A DNA stretch of 64,000 bases from Spirosoma endbachense. Its GTDB lineage: Bacteria; Bacteroidota; Bacteroidia; Cytophagales; Spirosomataceae. The DNA is taken from positions 3,807,779-3,871,778 of the forward strand of contig NZ_CP045997.1 in NCBI RefSeq assembly GCF_010233585.1, in the 5' to 3' direction. A program made the position numbers and the translations under genes. Numbering within the stretch: position 1 is the stretch's first letter; each line of letters begins with the position of its first letter. The notes below the pieces were generated by a model that did no database searches, was not told the DNA's origin, and saw only the letters and a list, made by a program, of their open reading frames with translations. Of the stretch, positions 25,413 to 33,867 are shown piece after piece.

Positions 25413-26771
25413 TTAGTTGGGTAAAAAGATACTAAAGGTGGCCCCCTGACCGGGCTGACTGGTCGCCCGAATCGCTCCCCCATGATTGGTCACCACTTTC
25501 TCGCAAATGGCCAGGCCAATGCCCGTGCCCGCAAACTCACCCTTACCGTGTAGCCGCTGGAAGACCTGAAAGATGCGGTCGGCCTGTTTTTGCTCAAAGC
25601 CAATGCCATTATCGATCACATCGATCCGGTAGTAAAGTGGGGCCGAAAGAGCCGTCCTGACTGAGGGGGGTAAGTCCTTCGCCAGCATCGTTTGCACCCG
25701 AACCTGAATGAAGGGGACCTTCGATTGGGCGGACGGTAACCGCTTAGATGAACTCGTCCGACTAAATTTCAGAGCGTTACTCAGCAGATTCTGAAAGAGC
25801 TGACCTAACTGAACAGCATCCCCTACGACCTCGGGTAAGGGCTCCACCTGGACAATCGCCTCCGTTTCGGCAATGACCAACTCAAGATCCGTTAGGACCG
25901 TCTGGACAACCGCAGTGAGCGGGATCAGTTGTCGACGCTCATGGATGGCTGATATGCGCGAATAACTCAATAAATCTCGAATCAGTGCTGACATGCGAGT
26001 AGCCGCCGATTGCATCCGATCCAGGTAGGTACGGCCTTCGCCCAATTGGTTGCCATACTGGACTTGCAACAGGTTGCCAAAAGATTGAATCTTTCGCAGG
26101 GGCTCCTGTAAGTCATGAGAAGCCACCGAAGCAAATTGTTGCAGGTTATCATTGGCCCTGGTTAATAACTCATTGGCGGTATGAAGCGCCTCATTGGCCA
26201 TTTTGAGGTCCTGGGTGCGCGTTTGGACTTGCTCTTCGAGCTCAGCCGTCAAGGTTCGATACCGCTGTTCACTCAGGCGTAAAGCACTATTGGCTTTTCG
26301 TAAGGCGAGCAGATTGACCACCTGGTCGGTCAAAGTTTGTAAAGCTCTGAGTTGGTCCTCGTCCAATTGTCTGGGCTTGTTATCCAGCACACACAGGGAG
26401 CCTACCGCAAAGCCCTCCGCATCCACCAGGGGTATACCGGCGTAAAAAACGATATGGGGTTCACCCGTGACAAAGGGATTTGTGGCGAAGCGTTCATCCT
26501 GGCGGGTATCGGGGATCAGGAAAGGCCCATTCGGCTGGAGGATGGCGTGGGCACAAAAGGAAAACTGGCGGGGTGTTTCCCGAACCGCCAGTCCATAGGT
26601 AGACTTAAACCATTGTCGTTTTTCATCGACCAGACTAATTAGCGAGATGGGAGCCTGACAGATTTGAGCGGCCAGGCTGGTAATATGATCATAGTCGGCC
26701 TCGGGCAGGGAGTCCAGGATCTCATAGCTTCGTAAGGCTTGTAGCCGGTTGATTTCCTCAGGCAGTAGCAT
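25413..26771 (-). CDS. GAF-domain histidine kinase
   Basis: 452 aa, soluble. GAF domain about residues 15-160 ([42 protein letters not shown]...GSLCVLD), a coiled-coil linker (residues 160-212), HisKA with phospho-accepting His219 in [13 protein letters not shown], then HATPase_c with an N-box ([10 protein letters not shown]), G1 (DNGIGF) and G2 (GTGIGLAI). A soluble sensor that passes phosphate to a receiver. It lies divergent from an intact receiver gene (27080) and upstream of the Glu-receiver gene, so these are the natural partner candidates. Cytoplasmic. Confidence 0.9.
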   Translation of the reverse strand: MLLPEEINRLQALRSYEILDSLPEADYDHITSLAAQICQAPISLISLVDEKRQWFKSTYGLAVRETPRQFSFCAHAILQPNGPFLIPDTRQDERFATNPFVTGEPHIVFYAGIPLVDAEGFAVGSLCVLDNKPRQLDEDQLRALQTLTDQVVNLLALRKANSALRLSEQRYRTLTAELEEQVQTRTQDLKMANEALHTANELLTRANDNLQQFASVASHDLQEPLRKIQSFGNLLQVQYGNQLGEGRTYLDRMQSAATRMSALIRDLLSYSRISAIHERRQLIPLTAVVQTVLTDLELVIAETEAIVQVEPLPEVVGDAVQLGQLFQNLLSNALKFSRTSSSKRLPSAQSKVPFIQVRVQTMLAKDLPPSVRTALSAPLYYRIDVIDNGIGFEQKQADRIFQVFQRLHGKGEFAGTGIGLAICEKVVTNHGGAIRATSQPGQGATFSIFLPN

Positions 26772-27079
26772 CGTTGTGTGTAACCCCTAGGGCAAAGTTA
26801 AAGGAGCTATCATTGAACAACCCGTGGCGGTAAGGTATGTTCAGCAAAAGACGGCTTGTGCCATTGAAATAACCGTTTCTAGCGTTCTTAAATCGTGACC
26901 AGTAAAAGGGAATCAGTCCCACTGACCCTACCTAAGCTTGCTGAACAAAAATGGCCTGGCGTTTTGGTTAAGCTGTCGGGTGTGAAGGCCAGCAGAGGGT
27001 GATACCTCAACCCACCCTTATTTTGGTATATTTGTGGTCAATTTTCACCGAAACTCGACGTACGTATTCCCACGATCTT

Positions 27080-27508
27080 ATGACCAGCAAAGCGCCCATT
27101 GTGGTGATTGAAGATGATGAGGATGATCAACTCTTTATTGAGAAAGCCCTTACCAGTTTAGCCATAGTGAATCCGGTTGTCTTTTTTAGCAATGGCGTTG
27201 ACGCTATCGAGTACTTAATCGCTGCTTCGGAAGCGCCCTTAGTGATTTTAAGCGATGTCAACATGCCGGCCATGAACGGCATTGAGCTTCGCCAGCTGAT
27301 TGATCTGAATGAGTACCTGAAACTGAAATGTATCCCCTTCGTTTTTTTAACCACGGCGGCCGATCAAGACCTGGTTAACACGGCGTATCGGATGACCATT
27401 CAGGGGTTCTTTAAAAAAGAGCGCACCTTTACTGGTTTACAAGAACAGCTGCACTCGATTCTGGACTATTGGGATAAGTGCTTACATCCTAACAGTCGGT
27501 TTACGTAG
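27080..27508 (+). CDS. Single-domain response regulator
   Basis: 142 aa from ATG 27080 (MTSKAPIVVIEDDEDD); the frame is open upstream but without similarity. Receiver with intact acidic pair, phospho-acceptor Asp59 (LSDVNMPAMNG), Thr in FVFLTTA and Lys in FFKKE. No output domain, so it may act by protein contact or as a phosphate relay. Its C-terminus (ILDYWDKCLHP) resembles those of the 24602 product and the 28066 remnant, pointing to a duplicated family. Divergent from the GAF kinase. Confidence 0.85.
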   Translation: MTSKAPIVVIEDDEDDQLFIEKALTSLAIVNPVVFFSNGVDAIEYLIAASEAPLVILSDVNMPAMNGIELRQLIDLNEYLKLKCIPFVFLTTAADQDLVNTAYRMTIQGFFKKERTFTGLQEQLHSILDYWDKCLHPNSRFT

Positions 27509-27842
27509 TATATGGAGCTGTTAAACCTGGAATGGGTGAGGTTAGACTACGGCCAGAGGCCAGCTAGCTTATTGCGTATAACGATTGGTTAATGGCTAGC
27601 TTGTTTCCTGAAGGAGAGGCAAGTCCATCTTAATAAGCTGCTTTTTTAGTGGTTGACATTTGTCAATACATTCAGCTCACTTTATCGTTTTAGTACAAAT
27701 TCTGTTTCAGCCTTTTCCGTTCACGAATTTGCCTGGCCAAATGAACGATCATCATAAGTACGTTAGACTAACGTTACTAAGTTGGCATTAAAAGACTTAC
27801 TTAATCTGAATCCTAGATTATAGCATGTGGATAGAAGCGAAA

Positions 27843-27870
27843 AGTCCGGACCTAATGAGCCGGGCTTTTT
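27843..27870 (+). terminator. Terminator repeat family, copy B
   Basis: GTCCGG...GCCGGGC (with G-U pairs) followed by TTTTTT, about 335 bases after the receiver gene at 27080. Part of the dispersed repeat. Confidence 0.6.
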
Positions 27871-27980
27871 TAATTCTGATTAATTACTGATATAGTATGG
27901 GGCGAAATCACTCAGTTAGCAGTTGTCGGAACCGGCTGGTCAATTTGTCCGAATTAACCAGCATTTTTATGAGATTGAGG
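27861..27980 (+). repeat. Dispersed repeat, copy B (partner 22001-22120)
   Basis: Gapless alignment to 22001-22120 at about 82%. Followed, as in copy A, by the 3' end of a minus-strand gene (the 28066 receiver remnant), although those downstream genes are unrelated. Confidence 0.75.
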
Positions 27981-28065
27981 CAAACGGCATTTGCCTGTTA
28001 CAGGCACCATCCAATTTTAGTACTTTACTCCCTAAACTACGAAACGCATTACGAACGGATAGCTG

Positions 28066-28272
28066 TTATAAGTCGCTACTCGGATGAATACATTCAGTCC
28101 AGTAGGCTATGATCAGCTTAATCTGTTGTTTTAGCTCGATGTAGGAGTAAGGTTTTTTGAAATAGCCTTGAACCGTTTCATCGTATTCTGTAACCGCGTT
28201 AAGCCACTCAGCTAATACATGTCTGTGTTCTTGAGCCTCTACTGAATTACTATCAAATGTTGGAGTACTCAT
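28066..28272 (-). pseudogene. C-terminal remnant of a response regulator
   Basis: 68 codons. The last ~40 residues (VQGYFKKPYSYIELKQQIKLIIAYWTECIHP) align with the ends of the receivers at 24602 (IQGLFEK...AIIAYWTECHHP) and 27080 (IQGFFKK...ILDYWDKCLHP): the conserved Lys and last helix survive. The first ~28 residues are unrelated and the phospho-acceptor region is missing. Either a decayed duplicate or a tiny gene that recruited the fragment. Confidence 0.65.
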
Positions 28273-28521
28273 ATGGGCTTTTGTTTAACGTTTATACCTA
28301 TTTTTCGTATAGAAGTTAACCAATAATCTCATATTCTAGCTACATTATAGAATATATACTATGGAAATATAGATATTTAATAATTTTTTGTTTGCTTTTC
28401 AAGCAGCCCATCTACTTAAAACACAAAACCAACTATTTTTTTGTAAGCATGTGGGTTTTGTACTTTCGAATGAACCGCTAAGATTGAGAGCAACAAACAC
28501 CACTGCCTCATTATCAAAATG

Positions 28522-28697
28522 TTAGCCTAACCTTCGCAATTCAGCATATGTATTAGTGATATCAATTCCAATATAGAAGCGGTTGGCCCCTTTGGCATGA
28601 CCACCCAGAATATCGGTATTGTCAAACGGAGTGTTTTTACAAACCAATAAATTTTGATTAGAGCCTAAGTATATAAGATGTAAAATAAAAGGAGACT
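28522..28697 (-). pseudogene. Minus-strand coding remnant, no start codon
   Basis: Open frame of ~55 codons ending at TAA (28524-28522), with protein-like wording NLLVCKNTPFDNTDILGGHAKGANR and FYIGIDITNTYAELRRLG. It is bounded upstream by a stop and has no ATG; its beginning overlaps the dispersed repeat. Likely the tail of a lost gene; family not recognised. Confidence 0.35.
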
Positions 28698-28775
28698 AGT
28701 TTGACAGCCATTAATTGACAAGTTTGTTCGACATTGAATAGGCCATAATCGGCTACTATTGTCATAGCTAAACTG
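28682..28775 (+). repeat. Dispersed repeat, second family, copy 2 (partner 24311-24404)
   Basis: See partner copy. Lies ~200 bases beyond the 3' end of the minus-strand gene at 28972. Confidence 0.7.
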
Positions 28776-28971
28776 CGCCTAGTTGAACGGCCGTTATACT
28801 TGACATGAAAATGAACGTTTTTGCAGACCAGTGTTTTTCAGACTCACTCGACTGGCTTTTGGCTATAACTATCTAAATCTAGAGAGTAACACGAATATTC
28901 TGTAAAAAGTGAAATCCGTCCTCTAGTCATGCTCGTATAGTAATGCCAGCCAATTTTGATTGCTTGCGGTT

Positions 28972-29481
28972 TTAATGTGGCGATTGATCCAGTAAGGCGT
29001 ATAGGCTAGCCTGCTCAGTAGACAGGTTTTCTCGATGCCGTTTCAAAACCATCTCCAGCTGATTTAGCATTCGCGTTCGGTGAGGTTCCCCATGAATGGT
29101 ATCAGAAACGTGTTGCAGCCGCAATTCAGCCAGAACAACGGCCTGCTCTAACTGACCAATGCAGATTTTATGCCGCTCAACCCGTCGAGCAATCAAATCA
29201 GGCAGGAGCTGAGCACAAACGGATCGAATGTTAACGGGCTTACTTAAGATGTGTGTCCAATCCTGCTCAAGGGCTTCCATACCTGGCAGGCTTGTCGATC
29301 CATAGAACGAGTCGAGGGGGAGTTCGCTGGTTCGGTGGCCATCTACAACAGGCGCTTTTAGTAAGATGTCGCCCCTTTTACCGATGTAATCCAGAATGCT
29401 AAAACCTGCTTCCAAGTCGCCCATGATGGAAAACTCGCGGTTCTCGCCCTGTTGAGAAATCGTTGTAAAGAAAAAAACCAT
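28972..29481 (-). CDS. Hypothetical protein (169 aa)
   Basis: ATG at 29481. Residues ~1-60 are mixed (SIMGDLEAGFSILDYIGKRG); residues 75-165 are strongly helical and Leu/Arg/Glu-rich (LEQAVVLAELRLQHVSD; MLNQLEMVLKRHRENLSTEQASLYALLDQ). No receiver or DNA-binding motif identified. The helical C-terminus broadly resembles that of the 33185 product, which may only reflect composition. Lies downstream of, and co-oriented with, the sigma-like/receiver fusion at 29552 (70-base gap), so both may be co-transcribed. Confidence 0.5.
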   Translation of the reverse strand: MVFFFTTISQQGENREFSIMGDLEAGFSILDYIGKRGDILLKAPVVDGHRTSELPLDSFYGSTSLPGMEALEQDWTHILSKPVNIRSVCAQLLPDLIARRVERHKICIGQLEQAVVLAELRLQHVSDTIHGEPHRTRMLNQLEMVLKRHRENLSTEQASLYALLDQSPH

Positions 29482-29551
29482 AGCTCAAGTAGTCAGATAG
29501 GATTCCACTCTTACTTAACAACAATAGTTAGCTTCAAGGTATAGATTCGCG

Positions 29552-30295
29552 TTAGTTTCGTTGCTGATTGGGTAAGCTCGCAATCGTAAGCCAGTATTTG
29601 GACAGTAAAGCCAGTTCCTCTTTCCATTCATCCAAGTCGGGAGGTTTCACCAGAAATGAAGTAATTCCCAAGTCGTAGGCTTTGGGGGCCATAGCCGCTT
29701 GTTGTTCTGTCCCAATGAGCACAATAGGCAATAGGCGATAACTGGTTTTGATCTGGTGCAACAGTTGCCAATCGATCTGGGTATCCGATTCCGATAACGT
29801 CAACAGGAGTAGCCTGGGTAAATTAGTCGAATTCAGAAAGCTGGTTCGCAAATGCACCAAAGCTTGATCAATTCCTGACGAAAAGGTTATCTCTACTCGC
29901 GGCATACTGGCTTTCAAGCTCTGGGTAAATAACGCTTGGTCGTCCAGGGAGCATCCGGCAATGAGTACCTGGACGGTTTTATCTAAAGGGTACCGATTCG
30001 CACTACTTGGCATGGCGGTTGGGTTGGGTGGAAGACTAGCTTTAACGAACTCCCTGGGTAATCCTTCCCTATAGGCTAAAGAGAGCAGTGAGACGAACGT
30101 AGGCTTTACAGGTAATATCTGTTGGTTTACTTGTTGCCAGGCCTTTTTTAGTGTGTTTATCAGAATTGTTTCTGACTGTGCCGTCGGTAGCTTAGCGAGT
30201 AGAATAATGCCCCAAAGCCTAGGAGCATACGTATCGTAAAAGTCAGAGAAAGACTGCTGATTGTTGTTAGCTAATCCATGAACAAGCCGAATCAT
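29552..30295 (-). CDS. Fusion of sigma-region-2-like and degenerate receiver domains
   Basis: 247 aa. Residues ~8-55 (NNQQSFSDFYDTYAPRLWGIILLAK...ETILINTLKKAWQQ) read like region 2 of ECF sigma factors. Residues ~110-240 have a receiver-like alternation (VQVLIAGCSLDDQALFTQSL; LLLLTLSESD; LPIVLIGTEQ; AYDLGITSFLVKPPDLDEW) that keeps the Lys-Pro end, but the phospho-acceptor Asp is absent (Thr/Ser at that place) and the acidic pair is reduced. No region 4 is present. It may bind core RNA polymerase or a partner without phosphorylation. The domain match is by eye. Confidence 0.55.
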   Translation of the reverse strand: MIRLVHGLANNNQQSFSDFYDTYAPRLWGIILLAKLPTAQSETILINTLKKAWQQVNQQILPVKPTFVSLLSLAYREGLPREFVKASLPPNPTAMPSSANRYPLDKTVQVLIAGCSLDDQALFTQSLKASMPRVEITFSSGIDQALVHLRTSFLNSTNLPRLLLLTLSESDTQIDWQLLHQIKTSYRLLPIVLIGTEQQAAMAPKAYDLGITSFLVKPPDLDEWKEELALLSKYWLTIASLPNQQRN

Positions 30296-30551
30296 ATACA
30301 GGAACAGTAATGAAGGAGCTTGACCGACAGCTTAGACTGCAGAGGGCGGAGAAGAAGCCTCAGTAAGAAGTATTTATGGGAAAGGTAAGCAACTTACTAC
30401 GTAACATGGAAAAATGTTGGTTTGTTATATTTATTTAAGAATCAGGCTATTAAATCTAATATTTTCCCGAACCAGCGGATTTCGATTAATGTCTTAAAAT
30501 CATTTACCTTACCACGAATTATATTTTATATGGTGTGGATAGAATCGGAAA

Positions 30552-30577
30552 TCCCGGATCATTAGGTCCGGGCTTTT
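30552..30577 (+). terminator. Terminator repeat family, copy C
   Basis: TCCCGGAT...GGTCCGGGC plus TTTTTT. Together with the next ~26 bases it is identical to copy A over 41 bases (30563-30603). The repeat extends into the 3' end of the minus-strand gene at 30578, supplying its last codons. Confidence 0.7.
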
Positions 30578-30853
30578 TTAATTCTGATTGACTACTGACA
30601 TCGGCTCTGAATAGAACTGTTGTCGATAGTCGATCATCCGAAGCAGATAAGTCAGATCCGCCAATGTACCTCGTTCCGGATCAAAACCACGAAAGTAGAA
30701 CTGGCCAGAGTCTTCCAGTAGATGGCCTGCTACGCTTTTATAGCGATAGCGATTATTCTCACCAGGCGATTTAACGAAGCCCAGGTTTAGTAACAGGTCA
30801 TGCGTTATGTCCATTGAGTAAAGTTCATTAACAAACATTATTAGGAACTTCAT
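30578..30853 (-). CDS. Hypothetical small protein (91 aa)
   Basis: ATG at 30853; in-frame ATGs six and thirteen codons later are alternatives. Middle part is well-formed (NLGFVKSPGENNRYRYKSVAGHLLEDSGQFYFRGFDPERG, then a helix DLTYLLRMIDYRQQF). The C-terminal MSVVNQN is encoded by the dispersed repeat that also occurs, without an attached gene, at 22013-22035. Function unknown. Confidence 0.5.
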   Translation of the reverse strand: MKFLIMFVNELYSMDITHDLLLNLGFVKSPGENNRYRYKSVAGHLLEDSGQFYFRGFDPERGTLADLTYLLRMIDYRQQFYSEPMSVVNQN

Positions 30854-31093
30854 ATCGCTTCCAATATCAGTCCCTACCTGAAGGATAACTTACTTAGCTA
30901 TTAACCAAATCCCGCTCCCACCCTCTGCATAATACGTGGGTTCTCCTCTGAAAAAGGTTATATAGCTCCTCTACAGCAAAAAAAATACTATAATAAATTT
31001 GTATATTACAAAAATGCGTCTGCTTTATCCGCCTACGGACTCCTATCAAGTATTATACGAATGCGTTACCGACTTGTGTAAAAAAAGATAAGC

Positions 31094-32050
31094 ATGAAAA
31101 TCTATATCAGATATATGGTCTCCAGGCGCTGCAAACTGGTTGTGCAGGCAATATTAGATCAACTCGGGTTACAATACCTACTAGTCGATTTAGGGGAAGT
31201 GGAACTCAAAGCGGAAATGACAGCGGATCAACGGGATCAATTGAAAATCGCTTTATTGATAGTAGGGCTGGAACTGATGGACGATAAGAAAGCGATTCTG
31301 ATTGAAAAAATAAAAACCCTGATCATCGACATGGTGCATTATGCTGACGAACTACCTAAAACAAATAACTCTGATTACATCAGCCAGAAACTTAACTATG
31401 ATTACACCTACCTAACGAACCTTTTTTCCCAGGTGACAGGCACTACCATTGAGCACTACATTATTACTCAACGAATTGAACGCGTAAAAGAATTGCTCTT
31501 ATATGATAAACTGAATCTTACTCAAATAGCCTATAAGCTCAACTACAGCAGTGTAGCGCATCTGTCCAACCAGTTCAAGAAAGTTACGGGATTAACGACT
31601 ACTTTCTTCAAAAAACTCAAGCGTCATCACCGCCTGGCTCAACACGACGAAGTACTACTTTTTGATGAATTTAGCAAGTTATTCGCCTGGTCGCTAAATG
31701 GTCGACAGTCTCATTATTATCACCGCTCAATCAGGAGAGGCTGTATCATGGTCTTAACCAACCCGATGCAAACAATTCTATGGGCAAGCCGCAGTTTTTT
31801 GACAATGACCGGTTACAAACCAATTGATGTGTTAGGGAAAACTCCTCACTTTTTACTGGGCCCTGGTAGTGACGCGACTACGATACGGTTCATCCGGAAG
31901 CAACTGAATGATATCCAAACCCTGGAGGCTGACATCCTAAATTATCGTAGCAATGGGGAAACCTTTGTATGTCATTTACGAATTGACCCTTTGCATAATC
32001 AACAAGGGGAGTTAACACACTTCATAGGCGTAGAATATGAGCAAGTATAA
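31094..32050 (+). CDS. AraC-family regulator fused to a PAS domain
   Basis: 318 aa. Residues 1-80 form the small N-terminal domain common in Bacteroidota AraC proteins (MKIYIRYMVSRRCK; DDKKAILIEKIKTLI). Residues ~88-178 are the AraC DNA-binding domain with two helix-turn-helices (YTYLTNLFSQVTGTTIEHYI; LNLTQIAYKLNYSSVAHLSNQFKKVTG). Residues ~215-315 form a PAS domain (NPMQTILWASRSFLTMTGY...LGKTPHFLLGPGSD). That is the LOV-type position, but the photo-active Cys (NCRFLQ) is replaced, so it is not a flavin-adduct light sensor. Putting PAS behind AraC is uncommon. Confidence 0.85.
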   Translation: MKIYIRYMVSRRCKLVVQAILDQLGLQYLLVDLGEVELKAEMTADQRDQLKIALLIVGLELMDDKKAILIEKIKTLIIDMVHYADELPKTNNSDYISQKLNYDYTYLTNLFSQVTGTTIEHYIITQRIERVKELLLYDKLNLTQIAYKLNYSSVAHLSNQFKKVTGLTTTFFKKLKRHHRLAQHDEVLLFDEFSKLFAWSLNGRQSHYYHRSIRRGCIMVLTNPMQTILWASRSFLTMTGYKPIDVLGKTPHFLLGPGSDATTIRFIRKQLNDIQTLEADILNYRSNGETFVCHLRIDPLHNQQGELTHFIGVEYEQV

Positions 32051-32336
32051 AGGTTGAGCGCTAGTTAGGGGTGGCCACTCGTTCATATACAGGTTGGCTA
32101 CCCTACCTAAAGTAGTATATCGCCCAGAAGTTTAAAGTGGTCAATTCGGTCTATCATAACGGTTTGCAAAAAGAATTATCACTATAATAAAACTAAAATA
32201 TATTTATAGCAAATAAAGCATATAAATTCGTATCTTTACGCATCGCCTTTAGTGGTTCATTGGCGGCTTTGCACACGAATTAGAAAGGGCCTGATCGCGA
32301 TGAACTGGCCCTTTTTTATCGTAGGTCAGCGGCCTT
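32051..32336. other. Intergenic stretch downstream of the AraC-PAS gene
   Basis: AT-rich, with the terminator at 32286-32316 as its only clear element. Confidence 0.4.
32286..32316 (+). terminator. Bidirectional terminator
   Basis: AAAGGGCC (32285-32292) / GGCCCTTT (32307-32314) with a 14-base loop and T-run TTTTTTATC; on the minus strand the mirrored A-run also gives a short U-tract. Follows the AraC-PAS gene and faces the end of the possible minus-strand gene at 32337. Confidence 0.7.
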
Positions 32337-32567
32337 TCAATAACTTTTTATTGACTTTATACGTCGCCTGGATACGGCCAGCGTCAATAATGATTCACCT
32401 GCTTGGACCCACGCTAAGGCCTTATTCCAATCATTTAGCTCCCATTGGTTAACGTAGTTAGGATTAACAGCAGCATGTTTGTAGATGCGAATAGCGCCCG
32501 GTATTCGAACCATTAATTTGATAAGCGTGGTTGAGGATAATTCTGACGTGCCATCAGCATAATGCAT
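32337..32567 (-). CDS. Possible small protein (76 aa), doubtful
   Basis: ATG at 32567, terminator just beyond its 3' end. Sequence is moderately protein-like (GAIRIYKHAAVNPNYVNQWELNDWNKALAWVQAGE) but has no family resemblance or ribosome site. May be a remnant. Confidence 0.3.
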   Translation of the reverse strand: MHYADGTSELSSTTLIKLMVRIPGAIRIYKHAAVNPNYVNQWELNDWNKALAWVQAGESLLTLAVSRRRIKSIKSY

Positions 32568-32823
32568 GCTAACGTTTCACAAGAATGTATGGCATACCAC
32601 CGGTTAGGACTTCCCACAGGTTATAGGGATCAGGGACTCGACATAGCCGATGGCTTTACCGAGCACAACCAGCTTATCCAAAAACTCCATCTTTCACATA
32701 TGTAAGTAACTAATTATTAGATACTTAATTGTTGCCTATTTACATCTTCCCATTTCTATAAGTGGTTATTTTGTTTAATATTTGTTCAATCTATTCACCA
32801 AATCGTTAAATAACGCGTTACCA

Positions 32824-33192
32824 ATGTACGTCAAGCCTGCAGACGATCATTCATCCAATGCGGATGAGCTCAATCCCCAACGCGTTCTCACCGACTGGAT
32901 CCAGGCTATTCAGGAGTGTCACCAGTGCTACACTCAACTTGATCAGCTTCGTAACCAGTCGGATCCGTCAGATTATTCCTTACTGCCGAATTTTCTCAAC
33001 AGGCCTAGTTACTGCTCAGATACGGTGCAGCTACAGCGTGACGTAATATCCATGTTAGCCAACTTAAATCGGGATATACAGTTATTAGAGGATAACAAAT
33101 GTCAATTATCAAAATTTCAGCTGCTTAGCTGCCATACTAGTATCCTGATTCAATGGACTAAGCAGCTCAAGCGAGCCATAGGCTTTGCTTGA
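32824..33192 (+). CDS. Hypothetical helical protein (122 aa)
   Basis: Start taken at ATG 32824; a TTG 14 codons upstream is in frame. Mostly helical, Gln/Leu/Cys-rich (DWIQAIQECHQCYTQLDQLRNQ; LQRDVISMLANLNRDIQLLEDNKC). Its stop overlaps the beginning of the 33185 frame, so the two may be coupled. No known domain. Confidence 0.45.
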   Translation: MYVKPADDHSSNADELNPQRVLTDWIQAIQECHQCYTQLDQLRNQSDPSDYSLLPNFLNRPSYCSDTVQLQRDVISMLANLNRDIQLLEDNKCQLSKFQLLSCHTSILIQWTKQLKRAIGFA

Positions 33193-33790
33193 GCTGCTAA
33201 TAGCTGACCATTCTCATGTTATTGGAAATAAACCGCTCATCCAAACCAGACTAAAGCTTTTGAAGGATTTTAACCAGTTTCTAGAACAATATGTATTTGC
33301 TGTGGCGACTCAGGTTATCGACCAGCTCGATAAGCCCAAGCAGGACCAACTTATCAAGCTGTTTGCCCGTATCGATACGGCCCCCTTGTCAACGGATGAA
33401 TCCTTCCCCGTGGATACCAGGTTGGCTCTAATTGAAACCCCAGACTGCCCGGCGTTAGTAAGAAAACCGGCATTAGAGAAGCAACCCCGAAAAGCTCTTC
33501 GACATAGTTTGGATCGGCAAGCCACCAGAAACGATGAGCGCCATACCCGCCTACAGCGTTTGATTGCTATTCATCAGGGTCATATCGATTCGGCGCTGGC
33601 GAATATTAGTCGTGTGAAGCAGTTAATCCAGCGAGCTCAACAGCACATCGTTAGTGGAGACCAACGGTATAGTCTGCTCGAACATTATCAATTGCTCCAT
33701 GATCGGTACGAGCTGTATTTAGCCAAGATGCAGACGCTTCAGCAAAAAGAGATAAATAGGCTGGGCATCTATCAGCAGCAAAGTGCTTAA
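33185..33790 (+). CDS. Hypothetical helical protein (201 aa)
   Basis: No ATG in the first part; probable start is TTG 33185, overlapping the stop of the preceding gene by 8 bases. Rich in Gln, Leu, Arg, His with predicted long helices (HTRLQRLIAIHQGHIDSALANISRVKQLIQRAQQ; YELYLAKMQTLQQKEINRL), probably a coiled coil. Likely works with the 32824 product; function not recognised. Confidence 0.45.
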   Translation: MLELLIADHSHVIGNKPLIQTRLKLLKDFNQFLEQYVFAVATQVIDQLDKPKQDQLIKLFARIDTAPLSTDESFPVDTRLALIETPDCPALVRKPALEKQPRKALRHSLDRQATRNDERHTRLQRLIAIHQGHIDSALANISRVKQLIQRAQQHIVSGDQRYSLLEHYQLLHDRYELYLAKMQTLQQKEINRLGIYQQQSA

Positions 33791-33867
33791 ACAAGCTAGC
33801 TGACCGATCGAGGCTGGTAAACAAACAATTTGCCGATTCAGAAGATTGTTTTGTACTACTGCTGATA

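Larger units (their letters stand above)
27509..28065. other. Intergenic stretch with repeat copy B
   Basis: Contains terminator copy B (27843-27870) and the dispersed repeat 27861-27980. A 71-codon frame at 27897-28112 starts inside the repeat (MGRNHSVS...); its counterpart in copy A stops after 12 codons, so it is probably not a functional gene. Confidence 0.5.
28273..28971. other. Intergenic stretch (699 bases) with gene remnant and repeat
   Basis: AT-rich first half without features seen; then a minus-strand remnant at 28522-28697 and the second dispersed repeat at 28682-28775. The last ~200 bases hold nothing recognisable. Confidence 0.45.

Noticed and set aside
27897..28112. 71-codon + strand frame starting in repeat copy B
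   Set aside because: The equivalent frame in copy A is stopped after 12 codons and the frame overlaps the receiver remnant on the other strand.
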